A stretch of 64,000 nt of DNA from Leuctra nigra. Its lineage: Eukaryota > Arthropoda > Insecta > Plecoptera > Leuctridae. A program made the position numbers and the translations under genes. Positions 21,598-32,931 of this stretch are shown here, piece after piece. The notes below the pieces were generated by a model. It saw nothing but the letters and a program-made list of their open reading frames with translations. It searched no databases and was not told the origin of the DNA. Where the stretch lies: contig OW203770.1 in NCBI GenBank assembly GCA_934045905.1, positions 29,583,259 through 29,647,258 on the forward strand, given 5' to 3'. Position 1 is the stretch's first letter. Each line of letters starts with the position of its first letter.

Positions 21598-21953
21598 ACC
21601 GAGGTTAAGCAACATTGAGCGCAGTCAGCGATTGGATGGATGACCATTCAACTCTGCCTTGCCAGGTTGCTGCCGTTGGGCCAGAGGGACTGGGGTGTTT
21701 GGGGGTTAGTGTGACGACCTCCCTCCACCTGTTATCAGTCTCTCGACGGCGCGGGTTGTGGAGGCTCGTGCTGTGAATGTTACACCGTCCTTCGGAAGGG
21801 ACGTTAAGCCGTTGGTCCCCTTGGTATCTTTCGTCAGGAGTAGGCTACATGCCGGTACCGGGTTTCCTCTCCTCCCTTCTCTATATTACATTCTCACTAG
21901 TGGAGCCTGGCTCTGTTGAGAATATAGACTTAATAATAATAATAATAATAATT
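21598..21953 (+). mobile_element. 5S-rRNA-derived SINE, copy B
   Basis: It begins inside the 5S-like head (AGATCACCGAGGTTAAGC, then GCGATTGGATGGATGACC). The body is the same as copy A, and it ends in an (AAT)n tail at 21931-21951. The 5' end of the head is truncated compared with copy A. It is inserted in the hAT element and opposite in orientation to copy A. Confidence 0.88.
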
Positions 21954-22429
21954 TTGGTGGCTCTCTAGGCGATTTGTACACACATTTAAGCCAATTTTGA
22001 CTTTCATGAAAAATAAATGGGTGGACTGGATTCTTTTTTCAAAAAAATGACTTTTAATGACGAAATGGCCATAAATCATGAAAATAATGACTTTTATTGA
22101 CCTGGCTCAAAAAAAAATTACTTTTAGTGAAAAAGTGATCTGTTGGGAGCCCTGCGTTTAAACGTTTACTGAGCATAAAAATGAAAAAGAATATTTATTG
22201 CCTCTCCCCCTGTGCAACCACTTTCAAGACCATGTGTCATTCTTGAGAGCTTGTCAACACTTCTTGAAATTGTACACTGCCCAAAACTTTCCTAAATTGA
22301 AATACATTTGAATTACAATGGAATAATTTTCAACATAACTTGCACTTTGTTGTTTATTGAAATAAGCACTCCCGCATCTCGACTGATCTATAAATATATG
22401 CAATTAATTACGCATGACGCGTGATTCCC

Positions 22430-23076
22430 CGTCTTTCCATTTTACTACTCATTAGGTACATTTTTCTCGCGATCTAAATGAAGAGGGTCAATATTATATC
22501 ACTCAATAATTTAAACCCTATAGGAAAGCCAGTGCAGCATTTGACTTTCCACCTTGGTTTTTCACAATGCAATATCAAAAATAAAATTATTATATGCTTT
22601 TCCATGCTGTTTGTTTATGTATTGCGACTGTAAAAGACATAATTATGTCAACTTTATTTTCATGTGATAATGCGAGGTCACTGCCCCTCCCACTAAGCAA
22701 CCCCAAGTAGTTTTCTACAAGGTCAGAGCTCTACTGTCTAGGGGAGGGTCACTGACTGATTTTAGAAATAAAAGGTTGAATATTGGGTTTTACATTGGTG
22801 ATCCTGAGAAATATTAGAAAAGCAACTGCGAAATTTACAAAATAACAGGAAAAATATTCAATTTGGTGATATGTCGCGGACGGTATATTTCGCGTTTTAG
22901 TCAGTTTAGTGTTGTTTAGCAGTGTTAAGTTTAAGGGTAAATTTCGCGTTTTGTCGCGATTAGATTCCAGTTGTTTCGGGCCAGAAACATATGGAAACGC
23001 ATTTATATTAATTAGAAATATGAGTCATTAACAACACTTCGAAAATTTCGCGATCACCTTATAATCGGATCTCTAC
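22430..23076. mobile_element. TCGCG-rich TIR element, copy 1 (left end missing)
   Basis: It is closely similar to the element that interrupts the LINE at 55628-56518. Shared text includes CGCGATCTAAATGAAGAGG-like, CACTGCCCCTCCCACTAAGC and repeated ATTTCGCGTTTTG. The right end is AATCGGATCTCTA at 23065-23076. The matching left end AGAGATCCGATTATA is not found upstream, so this copy is truncated. Confidence 0.7.
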
Positions 23077-23401
23077 TCGTTGTGAAGATATGAACTAGGC
23101 TATGTCGCCAGCAGAACAATAAGGGTCATAGCTTCAGCCTTGAAGTGACTTAGGGGTGGCCGTGAGATAGGGCTTGAGGGGGGAGGGGTAAAAGCATCAC
23201 AGCTGATCGCAGCATTCTGACCAAATAGACAAAACAGAGACAGGCAATAAATAGACAAAATAACTGTTGTTTGGTATTCTTTGAAACAGTTTTGAGTATT
23301 ACAAATGTCAGCACTTTTTACGATTAAACGTTTACCAACGTTTGAACGCAAGCTTGAAGTTAAACGTTTAAACGTTTAAACGTCCCACCCCTATCAGATA
23401 G

Positions 23402-24920
23402 TAATTTATTTTTGAATTTTTACGTGATGTGTGAATTGATGTAAATTTTGCATTATGGCATTAACTGAATTACATTTCCAATTCTTCGTTGGAAATTCAG
23501 GCAAAATTCTCTTCCCTCCACATTAATTTTCTTGAAACCACGTCTCATTAGGATTACAGACTCTTTGGAGTCATCTTTCCTATCAAATTACGACATCAAC
23601 GCAAACTTACTACTTAGTTGGGTCATTCTCAATAGAATGACTAAAACACTGTCCCAGGTACTTTACATTATTTCTAGAAAATCAGCACTAATATACAACT
23701 TTCTTGCATTGAATGAGTCAGTTTTAATTATTAGAAGTAAATTACAGCAATTTTTGTTGCACATAAGTACACAATTTAGCTTTAATTCTGCTTTAACCAT
23801 CTGAAAAACTGGAAAATTAGCTATCCCTTACCAAGAAATTCTCTAAATATTGTCATATTTAACACTTAATAATATTTTTAAGAGTTTTGACGAATGTCAT
23901 TTAATGATCTGTAACATACATTTCTTCTTCCTACTAGATATAATATAGTAGTATAGTTGTGCATTTTATTGTTTAACTTGCAATCGAAATTTGTCCCCAC
24001 CCTCCTGGTCATGAATGTAACTTTTGAATATTACCTTAAAAATAAGGAAGGAAATATTTTAAGAAGGCTACTTGGACTGTGTTGCAATGTTGAGTGCTCT
24101 TCAAACTTAAATCATGTTTGGTCAATCAATGTCTTTTTACCAAAAAACTCGGCTTTTCTTTCTCTGAAGACTTTTACAAGGTGTGTATTTTTATTCACAG
24201 TCATGAATGTTACCACTAAAAAAATAACTTAAATGTAATGCAATTTTATTAACACAAGTTAATAATGAAGCCATCCTTGAACCTTTTCTTGTCAGTCTTA
24301 ACTTCACTTTCGAAATGCTTACACAAGAAGCTCCATGATTTTTTGAACATAGATTTTCCTGAGTGTTACCGGGTCATGAACGTCACTTTTGCTATACAAT
24401 TCACAAATATTGAAAACTAGACAAATCCTTTGCCGGTAGAGTACAAAACATTATCCTCTAGCATTCTTCATCGTATTTTGTCCTTTATTGCAAACTTTTT
24501 TTGATGATAGTGAAAAATGTAATTTTAGTCATTCTGTTGAGAATGAGCCAGTTGCAAAACAGACTTCTTTAACAAACTTCCGATTATTGTTTAAACTCAA
24601 ACGCGTGCTTTTTGAACGCTGGTATTTTAAACATGTTTTCAACCTCTTAATTGACATTGTCACTAACTTTTTTCTCATATTACAAATATTTCTGAAACTT
24701 TCACTTAATGTTCACATATTGTGTTCTATTCATAGCTTGCACGATATTCTTTTGTTTTATATCAGTAATGCAAAATTATTATTTTTCCACCTGAGGACAG
24801 ACGTTTTGTTGGCACGTTGACGGGTCAATTTCATTGAGGTAAATCCTTGTAATTTTGTAGTGTGAGTGATTCCTCTGCGTACTAAAGATTTCTCCGCAGC
24901 CTATACAATTTCCCAGGTAC
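23402..24920. other. Intronic stretch without recognised features
   Basis: This is about 1.5 kb of AT-rich sequence. Several short + strand frames (such as 23532-23804 and 24488-24820) show no domain, no splice pattern and ordinary AT-rich composition, so I treat them as chance. Confidence 0.45.
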
Positions 24921-24936
24921 CCATTAGACGGCTGGG

Positions 24937-25646
24937 TAGTGAGTTTGACCTTGAAGAGCTTTTTAATCGATATTTATCAATACCAATGTAATTGTTAAAA
25001 AAAAGGCTTTGTACCATTAAAGTATACAAGTGTAGGTACAGTTCAGAACAGTTCAATGAAATTAATTTTATAGCTTGGAATGGTTTATTAGTTTTATTTT
25101 GTACTTATCAGACATTTAGCGCCCAAAAAGTAGTAAAAATATGGCACTTTAAGTCTGTAGGACGAAATAAAACTAACAACCCATTCCAAACTATCAAATA
25201 AATTTCATTGAAATATTTCAATAAATACAATTTTTTTTTTTTAATTTCATATCTTGGAATGGTTTATTAGTTTTATTTTGTACGTATCAGATATTTAGTG
25301 CCCAAAAAGTAGTAAAAATATGGCACTTTAAGTCTGTAGGACGAAATAAAACTAACAACCCATTCCAAACTATCAAATAAATTTCATTGAAATATTTCAA
25401 TAAATACTATTTTTTTTTTTTAATTTCATATCTTGGAATGGTTTATTAGTTTTATTTTGTACGTATCAGATATTTAGTGCCCAAAAAGTAGTACTAAAAA
25501 TATGGCACTAAACGTCTGTAGGACGAAATAAAACTAGTAACCCATTCCATTGAACAGTTCGGAAGAGCCTTATTTTATTAACAATGACATTGGTAAAAGA
25601 TATTGATAAAAATCGATTGAAAAACTCTTCAAGGCCACGCTCACTA
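24937..25646. mobile_element. Foldback element with a tandem triplication inside
   Basis: Outer arms 24937-25063 and 25556-25646 are inverted copies: TAGTGAGTTTGACCTTGAAG against the complement ending CTCTTCAAGGCCACGCTCAC. Both contain TATTTATCAATA..CAATG-type text and GTTCAGAACAGTTCAATG. Between the arms lie three tandem 179-bp units. No coding frame is present. The target duplication is unclear. Confidence 0.75.
25074..25555. repeat. 179-bp tandem triplication of a small inverted-repeat unit
   Basis: The phrase CTTGGAATGGTTTATTAG starts at 25074, 25253 and 25432, an exact 179-base period. Each unit is itself palindromic, with GGAATGG.TT.TTAGTTTTAT at one side and ATAAAACTAACAACCCATTC at the other, so it resembles a ~125-bp MITE with linker in tandem. 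The first two units are nearly identical. The third has a 3-base insertion. Confidence 0.88.
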
Positions 25647-25689
25647 CTCAGCCATCTTAACTATAGAATATCATTCTGTGTGCCCTCAA

Positions 25690-25985
25690 GATGGCGGCAG
25701 GCAGTGGTTAATTTGGGGGCGGACGAGGGCGGACGCGTCCCCTCACTCTTTTTTCAGGGTGGACGCCGTCCGCCCACTTATTTTTCATAGAAGTAAAAAT
25801 TTACTTATAATTGTGTGCATTGTAAACAGGTAATTGTAAACAGGCACCAAATTTGGTCCTGAAATTCAAAATTTTCCCGGGGCTATGCACCCCGGACCCG
25901 CATTCTATTTGGGGGGCCCTCACCCCAAACCCCCCATTGTTTTTGTAAGCAAAAACATCGTAGAGCGTCCACCCACTTATTATTT
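25690..25985. repeat. GC-rich dispersed repeat segment, inverted relative of 21435
   Basis: It contains GGGGGCGGACGAGGGCGGAC, GGACGCCGTCCGCCCACTTA, TTTTCCCGGGGCTATGCACC and GCGTCCACCCACTTATTATT in an order that mirrors 21435-21575. There is no coding frame. Confidence 0.5.
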
Positions 25986-25989
25986 TACA

Positions 25990-27556
25990 AACTAGGAAAA
26001 CGCTCTGTGTAACGCGTTTCGTGTAACGCGAACCGAAATTATGTCTATAGAAAATATCATTAAAAGCCAATAATTCTTGAATTTCGTCAGACTAAAGTAT
26101 AATAATCTCAAAATATTCCTAAAACATTAGTCCCAATAACCATGCAAAGCTTGAACCTTTTGAACCTTTCTGATTGAACTGTTCCTCGTTAATATTCTAA
26201 AATCACAGGATCTCTTTAAAAAAATAGACATGGGACCACTCATGATAATATTAGTGTGTGTTCTTACACAATATAAGATCGATCTGTTGAACGGTCATAT
26301 CAGTTTCATACGTTTGAAAGTTTCTACTCTAACTACCTTGGAACTGTAAAGAGTCGAAGTAGCCGTGATCAACATTTTCGAGAAATTTGACAGCCAACAC
26401 GCAAAATGTCCGTAAAACGTAAATAACTTTTGGATTTAAACACAGATTAGTCTGAAAATTGTCAAAACTACAGATAATGTTGGTCCCAATGACCATGCAA
26501 AGTTTTAAGTTGATCGGTCATACGGTTCTAGTTTAAATTTAAAAAATCAAATAAAAGATTTTTTAAATTTTAACCAATGGGAGGATTTAGCTGAAACTTT
26601 GTAAGAGTGGGTACAATGTTGGTCGTAATGACTTGTCAAAATTTTAAATTGATCGGAACAACCAATCGAAAAAGATATTTTTTTTTAAATTTGAACCAAT
26701 CACATGAGCCCATTCAAAAACGATCCCAGGGACCACATAGATTACGTTAGTAGGGGAAAGTGGGGTAATGACGCTCAAGGAGTAATGGGAATCAGTCATT
26801 TCCCGCCATACCTACTTGAAAATATTCGGTTTGACATGTGGAGCCACATAAAGCAAGGAAAGCACTCTTTGAACTATGTTCAATTCCTGTGATATAATTT
26901 TTTTCTAATAGTAGATAGGTACATGCATTTAATGCACCATTCAAGTTACTACATATTTCCCATTGTTTGGAAGCCATGACGTCATAGGACGCCGCGAGCT
27001 TTGGGGGAGTGGCAATCAGTCCTCAATTCCTACTTTAATTCCTTACATTCCTAGCACAATAGGAAATTTAACAATATAACTAATAAATTGTACTATTACT
27101 ACCTATTGATTTGCACTTTGAACTTAAAGAAGTAAACAGAAATCAATTATAGCTCTTATAGTGCTATAGTGCTGTTGTTTATAGTTGCTATGTTATTTCA
27201 TATCAGAAATATTGAGCGCCATTCCCCAATAGTAAGGGGTAATGAAAATCAATGGACCCTTTTTTGTATGGGCTGTAACTTTGTGTACTACACATAAAAA
27301 TACATACATTTTATTTTTTATTGTACCTCCATCTTTTGGCTCAATATACCACACCTTCAATTACATGTAATTTGATATTTGTTCAAGTTACAAGCAATTA
27401 GGCTTAGGGGGTCGCAATTCCCCCATCCTCTCCTATATGTGTAAAATTTCAGATCGATTGACTGTGCCGTTTGACCTGGGCAGTTAACACAAAAAAAAAA
27501 AAAAAAAAAAAAACACCATAAGAGTACCGTGGTGACGCTCGCTACGCTCGCTCAAT
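25990..27556 (+). repeat. Family G repeat, copy 5
   Basis: It starts AACTAGGAAAACGCTC near 25991, the complement of the CTAGT end of copies 1 and 2. It ends GCTCGCTACGCTCGCTCAAT at about 27556. Internally it carries degenerate ~130-base units (GTCCCAATGACCATGCAAAG, AACCAATGGGAGGATTTGGC). The middle (26750-27440) is not G-like and may be an insertion. Confidence 0.65.
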
Positions 27557-28143
27557 TAGTGTCATAATTATGCGATTGAAAGTTTCTGTTCTAACTACCT
27601 TGGAACATTGGAACTGAGGCGTCAATGTTGCCGTGCTCCATAGCAACAAGTAAATGTCCGTAAAATGTCAATAACTTTTGGATTTAAACACAGATTTGTC
27701 TGAAAATTGTCAAAAACACAGATAATGTTAGTCCCAATGACCATGCAAAGTTTTAAGTTGATCGGTCAAATGGTTCTAGTTTAAATTTCAAAAATCACAC
27801 GAAAGATGGTTTTAAATTTTAACCAATGGGAGGATTTGGCTGAAACTTTGTATGATTGGGTAAAATGTAAGCGGTAATGACTTGTCAAAATTTCAAATTG
27901 ATCAAACAAACCAATCGAAAGATAATTTTTTTTAAATTTGAACCAATCACGGGATCCCGTTCAAAAACGATCCCAGGGACCGCATAGAGTACGTTAGTAT
28001 GTGTACAAAATTTCAGATTGATTGCTTGAGCGGTTTGACCTGGAGCATGACCACAAACAAACAAAAAAAACACACAGAGAAAGTGCCATAACCATATGAC
28101 CATATGGTAGTGCCATATGACGCTCGCTACGCTCGCTCAATTA
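27557..28143 (+). repeat. Family G repeat, copy 6 (tandem, partial)
   Basis: It repeats the last ~550 bases of copy 5 directly after it and again ends GCTCGCTACGCTCGCTCAAT. Its left end is missing. It lies 70 bases from the RpL27 exon at 28215. Confidence 0.65.
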
Positions 28144-28214
28144 ACCACTGGCGGCAGGCAACAATGAATAATGTGTGAAAGCCACCCGCATATCAGACCA
28201 AGTTCTTTACAAAC

Positions 28215-28351
28215 CTCTCTTCGAACGCGACTCTGGTCTGGAATCTGGTCTTCTTTCTCTTCATCGGGTCTTTGAGCTCCTTGACGGTGGTTTTATTGAG
28301 TGCGATGTCGACTGTGTAGCGCGTTGGCATTAAGTGATTGTAGTTCAACAC
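28215..28351 (-). CDS. RpL27: Ribosomal protein L27, middle coding exon
   Basis: A 137-base exon on the minus strand lies between ACCTGTAGGTACA-side acceptor ..CTACAG and donor GAGAG|GTTTGT. It starts in phase 0 with VLNYNHLMPTRYT, which is strongly conserved in eukaryotic L27. It continues with ELKDPMKRKKTRFQTR and ends in FEE plus two bases of an Arg codon. It joins the exon ending at 33202 (KIKPFIK) without frame change and the terminal exon at 15748. Together the three exons give 134 residues, the expected size. Confidence 0.96.
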
Positions 28352-28679
28352 CTGTAGGTACAAGTAGTCGCATGGAATTATACAAATTGCACGATGGGGC
28401 GATACAATGCTAGGACGACAGGTTGGTCACTAGTTGGCGTTAGAGTCGAGTGGGGATTTTACAAATCAAAGTATTTCTTACGCCACAATCCATATTTTTA
28501 TGAAATATTATAAGAATTGATGTTGATATTTGGTTATATGGATATGGATATTTGGATATTTGGTTACCGAAAGAGTGGATATTTATTAGAAATAATAGGG
28601 TAATAATGATATTTTGGTCATGTAATGACAGCTCACAGAATGATTTTTGTTTCAAGGGCTCTCTTGAACTGACTCACGG
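28352..28679. other. Intronic sequence without recognised features
   Basis: This is part of the first coding intron of RpL27. A degenerate GATATTTGG(TT) run lies near 28525-28580. No gene is seen. Confidence 0.4.
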
Positions 28680-28860
28680 CATTTAATGGAATTTTGTATC
28701 TTACAATCTCGAAAACGGCTTAACCAATTGGAACAAAGGTTTCGCTTTTCTTCATGCAGTATACCATTCTTTGCATTATTTAGTAGGACTAAATGCAACT
28801 TTTCTTAGTACCTAATATATCGGAAATGGCTTATTTTCTTAAAGGGCGACAACAGTCAGA
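28680..28860 (+). repeat. Family S fragment
   Basis: The stretch TCTCGAAAACGGCTTAACCA, TTCTTCATGCAG.. and GCAACTTTTCTTAG matches the central part of other family S copies (for example 47255-47360). Both ends are missing. Confidence 0.55.
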
Positions 28861-29444
28861 ATACGAAAAAATACCATCATTTCATCTTGTCATGTTAATA
28901 GATAATTGATAAGTGCAAATGTGCCAACGGTATTGTAATAATTAATAATAATTATTCACTGTATTGCATATTAGTTCACATGAGATTTGTCTTATGGTAT
29001 CAACATTCTTTGAGCAGACTGTAATAGATATTTAATGTGTTGTGTTTTGATGATGCATGAAATTGTTTAGTTTATGGCTATTTTATTACTATTTCAAGTG
29101 TCAGCAAGCACTTAGTGTAAACAATTTGGGTCCAGTTACAGAGAGTGGGCGGGAGATCTGCAGGAATGTACCTTCTGTACTAAAAATATGGAACCTTCTT
29201 GGTGTATAAAACAGTAAACAGTAAACAGTTATATTTATTTGCAGCTAAACGGTTCAATTCACAGAAAATTTTGGAAGATATAAAATGAAGAAAACACTCC
29301 TATTTATGTAGCAGAGCTTCTTTTATATCTATCTATTTTGGTTCTCCTACGTTCCCAATAGACATTATGCATCCAGCTTATTCCTTACGGTACTAAAATT
29401 CTTTGCATACTTTCGATTAAAATCACGTTTTTCGATTTGCTGCT

Positions 29445-30165
29445 CTCACTAAACCGGATTGGTACCTTCTCATATGTCTTACAGACATTAATAGTTTGAT
29501 TTGTAATTATGGTAACATTTTAGTTTCTGACCGTTGCCCCTTTTAAAGGAATTAGTCACTCATTGTTACTCCGATATATGTCACTAAATGTGAGAATAAT
29601 CTAAAAACAATTAGTGATATTCCCATAAAAACACTCCGTGTAAAAATACCAACCAAGTCTTTTCAACTATAGGTATATAAAAAAATATAAGAAATCTAAA
29701 AATTCAGCACTGAAAAGTGTAAAGTACCTAGTGCTTATCAAAAAATGGGCCAAGTCAAAACTTTATTTTAAAAACCAAAATATACTTGGCGCATCATGTA
29801 CATACAAAATAAATAGAATAGAAGTTTATTACAAACATCAAATATACCTAAACATATAATATACCTACCTACCTATAGTGCCCTTAAAAACGATGCGCCA
29901 AGTATGTATTGGTTTATTTGACTTGGTCCATTTTTTGATAAGCACTACTTTTCAGTGCTGAATTTTTAGATTTCTTCTATTTTTTATAGTTGAAAAGACT
30001 TGGCTGGTACTTTTACACGAGTGTTTACATGGGGATAGAATTTGCTTTAGATATTATATTGCACTTTCTTCTTAATTTTACACCTTTTATCATACCAGAG
30101 TAAAAAGTACATGTACCTACCAAGGAATCTAAAATTACATCGATCTTCTTACGCCTGTCAAAAAA
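29445..30165 (+). repeat. Family S repeat with an embedded MITE, copy 3 (partial)
   Basis: To the left of the MITE, GGAATTAGTCACTCATTGTT and CTCCGATATATG match the S sequence next to the MITE at 10110-10150. To the right, GATCTTCTTACGCCTGTCAA matches the complement of 9625-9650. The hairpin/CTAG end is not present. Confidence 0.6.
29621..30035. mobile_element. Hairpin MITE of the CACTCCGTGTAAAAA family, copy 3
   Basis: Its ends are TCCCATAAAAACACTCCGTG and ACACGAGTGTTTACATGGGGA. The ~165-base inverted arms share CAAGTCTTTTCAACTATAGG-like text and the ACTTGGCGCATC motif. It lies in the first coding intron of RpL27 and inside a family S copy. Confidence 0.82.
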
Positions 30166-30282
30166 AAGTTCTGAGAGTTTTATTTTTGAATGTCACGCTG
30201 TAAATTTAAGATAAATCAAACAATGTTTTAGCACTGGCTTGGAATGCCTGGATTGCTAATCAAGTTCCTACCAGGCACGTAG

Positions 30283-30340
30283 GGAGGGGGGGGGGGGGAG
30301 ATGGGGGATTACCCCCCCCCCCCCCCCCCCCCCCCCCCAC
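30283..30340. repeat. Adjacent G-run and C-run
   Basis: A run of about 14 G is followed 15 bases later by about 27 C, separated by GATGGGGGATTA. The two runs can pair, or form G-quadruplex/i-motif structures. Exact lengths are prone to sequencing error. Confidence 0.8.
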
Positions 30341-30689
30341 TTGAGCAGGCTGGCTCTCCATTCACCATACAAAATTAAAGTTTCGTGTCCAAGAATTAAT
30401 AAAAATTGTTTAAATTCCCCAAAAATTGCCCTGCGGGGGCCTCTTTTTGATGGTAGAAAAGCACTTGATTAATGGATGAGATTTTATGCTACAATTTATC
30501 TTGTCAAAGTTTACTAGGTAGGTACCTACCTAATTTATTAAAATCAAAGTTTCAAAGAGCAACGTTCTTTAGACCACCTAGATTGTTTGTTTCAAGTTAG
30601 CCACATACCTTTATAATTAATGTAGGAAGTAGGTAGGTACACTCCGCACAACATGACTGTTGGTCATGTTTCATGCCAATCAAAGCTGA

Positions 30690-31398
30690 AATGTGAGGTC
30701 ACCTACTAGAGTGAGCCAAGGAGATCGCTTGGACTGACTTCTGATGGTGCGATCTAACATTCAGACAATCAGATTTATTGAACAATCAATTTTGGTTGTG
30801 CCAAGTGTACCTAACTCATTAAATTATGTACCTAAATTATAGGACTTTAGATTAAGTTTAAGATAGGTACCTAGGTACTAACGGCTGTGCTAAGTGTGAT
30901 CGTGGATAAACCTGGGGGATCAAAACAGACCTAGTGTTTTAATAAAAACTACTCTCTAGGAACTACAACAGTACTGCGCCAAACAAATAGGTAGGTAAAA
31001 CTAAGGCACGCACAATATTTCGGGGATCCTTCTACCCCCGTCTTCAGACGCAAACTGACGAAACCTACAATGAATCGTCATCTTTGTTGGTTTCGTCAGT
31101 TTGCATATGTAGACGGGGGTAGAAGGATCCCCGAAATATTGTGCGTGCCTTAGTTTTATTTGTTTGGCGCAGTACTGTTGTAGTTCCTAGAGAGTAGTTT
31201 TTATTAGGTACTAAATCATTATACCCTGTCCTGTGCAATATCTGCGTTCATTTAAAGACCCAGTGTTGTAGAGACTTGGCACAACTAAAAATGATCGCTC
31301 AATAAATCTGATTGACTGAATCATTCGGTCTGAATGTTATTATCAGAAGTGAGTCCAAGCGATCTTCTTGTCTCACTCTAGTAGGTGACCTCTCATAT
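30690..31398. mobile_element. Foldback element enclosing a second hairpin
   Basis: Inverted arms lie at about 30690-30815 and 31280-31398. They share GGTCACCTACTAGAGTGAG against CTCACTCTAGTAGGTGACC, plus GGAGATCGCTTGGACT and AATCAGATTTATTGA. An unrelated hairpin (30938-31206) sits between the arms. No coding frame is present. Confidence 0.75.
30938..31206. mobile_element. Long hairpin element
   Basis: The arms of about 120 bases are nearly perfect complements: from ACTACTCTCTAGGAACTACA through GGCACGCACAATATTTCGGG to CTTCTACCCCCGTCT. A short spacer around 31065-31080 holds the two halves apart. It contains no protein. It is nested in the foldback at 30690-31398. Confidence 0.8.
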
Positions 31399-31522
31399 GA
31401 TAATAACAACGCCTAGGGACTAAGTTCCGCCGGCGGAATTCATTGCTAGGAAATGTCTTCCGCCGCGAATGTGTTGATTGGCTAGACCTGGACACGTGAT
31501 ATTTGCAACGTCACCAACAGCT

Positions 31523-32877
31523 AGGGATGGCACTTTTACCGGTTCTGAAAAAATTGGTAAATTTACCGGTCAGCGGTAAATTTTGAAAATGATGGCATAC
31601 CAAATCATGACTATAGTACCAAATACAAAAATTACCTTCTAGGTAGGGATGGCACCCGGTAAAATTTACCGGTAAATTAAGGTAAATTTACCGGTAAATT
31701 AAGGTAAATTTACCGGTAAATTTACCAAATATTAATTTACCGGTAAAAAAAATGGTAAATTTTGTTTTTTTGATCCTCTCCAATGTATGAATGGAGATAT
31801 CAAATTTTAAGTAAAACCTATAAGTAAACATCAGTGTGACAACATTAGCAGTTAGGCATATTTTACGTTGATTTTTGGTTGTCCTCAATCATTCAGAATG
31901 ATAACTCCATCCATATACCATTACTTCCAATGTCGGAATCTCTCTTCAGGTTGGCTTGTTTAGCAGACACAGATTGTAACTTGATCAAATTGGTGGTCGA
32001 CAATTCCTCTTATGGGAGAATAGCACAGGCAGCATGGCATAGCCTACTACACTAGATTGGTCGAATCAATGCTATTCGGCTATATCATCCCTTATCAATA
32101 TGGAGTATTGTCATTATTAACATTGATTATAGATGTAGGTATTGTTATTGTCCTGACTGCGGTAGGCTTTGTAAATTGATCAAATAATAAAGTAGGGTAA
32201 TTTTTGTATTTGGTATAGTCATGAATTGGTATCTGCCATCATTTTTCAAAATTTACCGCTGACCGGTAAATTTACCGATTTTTTCAGACCCGGTAAAAGT
32301 GCCATCCCTACTTCTAGGTAGGTACTTTATTTTTAGACCCATTTACAAAGATTACCAGTCAGGACAATAACAATACTGCATACTGATAAGGGATGATATC
32401 GAAATAACTTATGGCAGAATAGCACATTGATTCGAGCAATTTAGTATGCCATGCCTGTTCTATTCTCCCATAAGAGGAATTGTCGACCATACCGCCATGC
32501 CTGTTCTATTCTCCCATAAGAGGAATTGTCGACCATACCAATTTGATCAAGTTACAATCACTGTGCTCTGTCTGCCTTATCCTCGTGTTAAACATCTTAA
32601 CCTGAACAAAGATTCCGACATTGGAATTAATCGAATATTGAATGATCATTCTATGATTGAGGACAACTAAAAATCAACATAAAATATGCCTAACTGCTAA
32701 TGTTGTCACACTGAAGTTTGCATATAATAGTTATTAGGAGATTATTATTAATCTCCATTACTAATACATTCAAAAGGATTAAAAAAACTAAATTTAAAAT
32801 TTTTTTACCGGTAAATTGATAATTGGTAAATTTACCTTATAATTATCGGTAAATTTTACCGGGTGTCATCCCTACCT
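31523..32877. mobile_element. Composite of two interleaved inverted repeats (A-B-A'-B')
   Basis: Arm A (31523-31640) is complementary to A' (about 32195-32312). Arm B (31644-32190) is complementary to B' (about 32320-32872). All four outer ends start TAGGGATG(G/A)CAC or its complement and carry TTTACCGGTAAA motifs. ACCAACAGCT occurs at 31513-31522 and 32878-32887, so the whole A-to-B' block appears to have inserted once. TAGGG termini and an ~8-bp duplication suggest a hAT-derived element. No protein is encoded. Confidence 0.75.
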
Positions 32878-32931
32878 ACCAACAGCTGTTCTCAAGTGTG
32901 AAGCAGTTTTCAACACATCCCAGTATGAGCA

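Larger units (their letters stand above)
20325..23393. mobile_element. 3.1-kb hAT-type element with nested insertions
   Basis: The exact 8-bp duplication TCAGATAG lies at 20317-20324 and 23394-23401. It encloses ends TAGGGCTGGGA and TCCCACCCCTA. An 8-bp duplication with short TAGGG-type termini is the mark of the hAT superfamily. Subterminal GTTTAAACGTTTA motifs recur at about 21092, 22154, 23323 and 23363. No transposase is seen. Later insertions include a GC-rich repeat (21435-21575), a 5S SINE (21598-21953) and a TCGCG-rich element (to 23076). Confidence 0.85.

Noticed and set aside
23532..24820. Three + strand frames of 90-110 codons
   Set aside because: They are AT-rich, lack domains, have no consistent splice or codon pattern, and lie within the RpL27 intron.
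30975..31060. Hammerhead ribozyme core (CTGAAGA..GGGG..CCCCGAAA) on the minus strand, as in Penelope-like elements
   Set aside because: The core bases are present, but flanking stems I and III cannot be separated from the long hairpin around them and no cleavage-site arrangement can be drawn.
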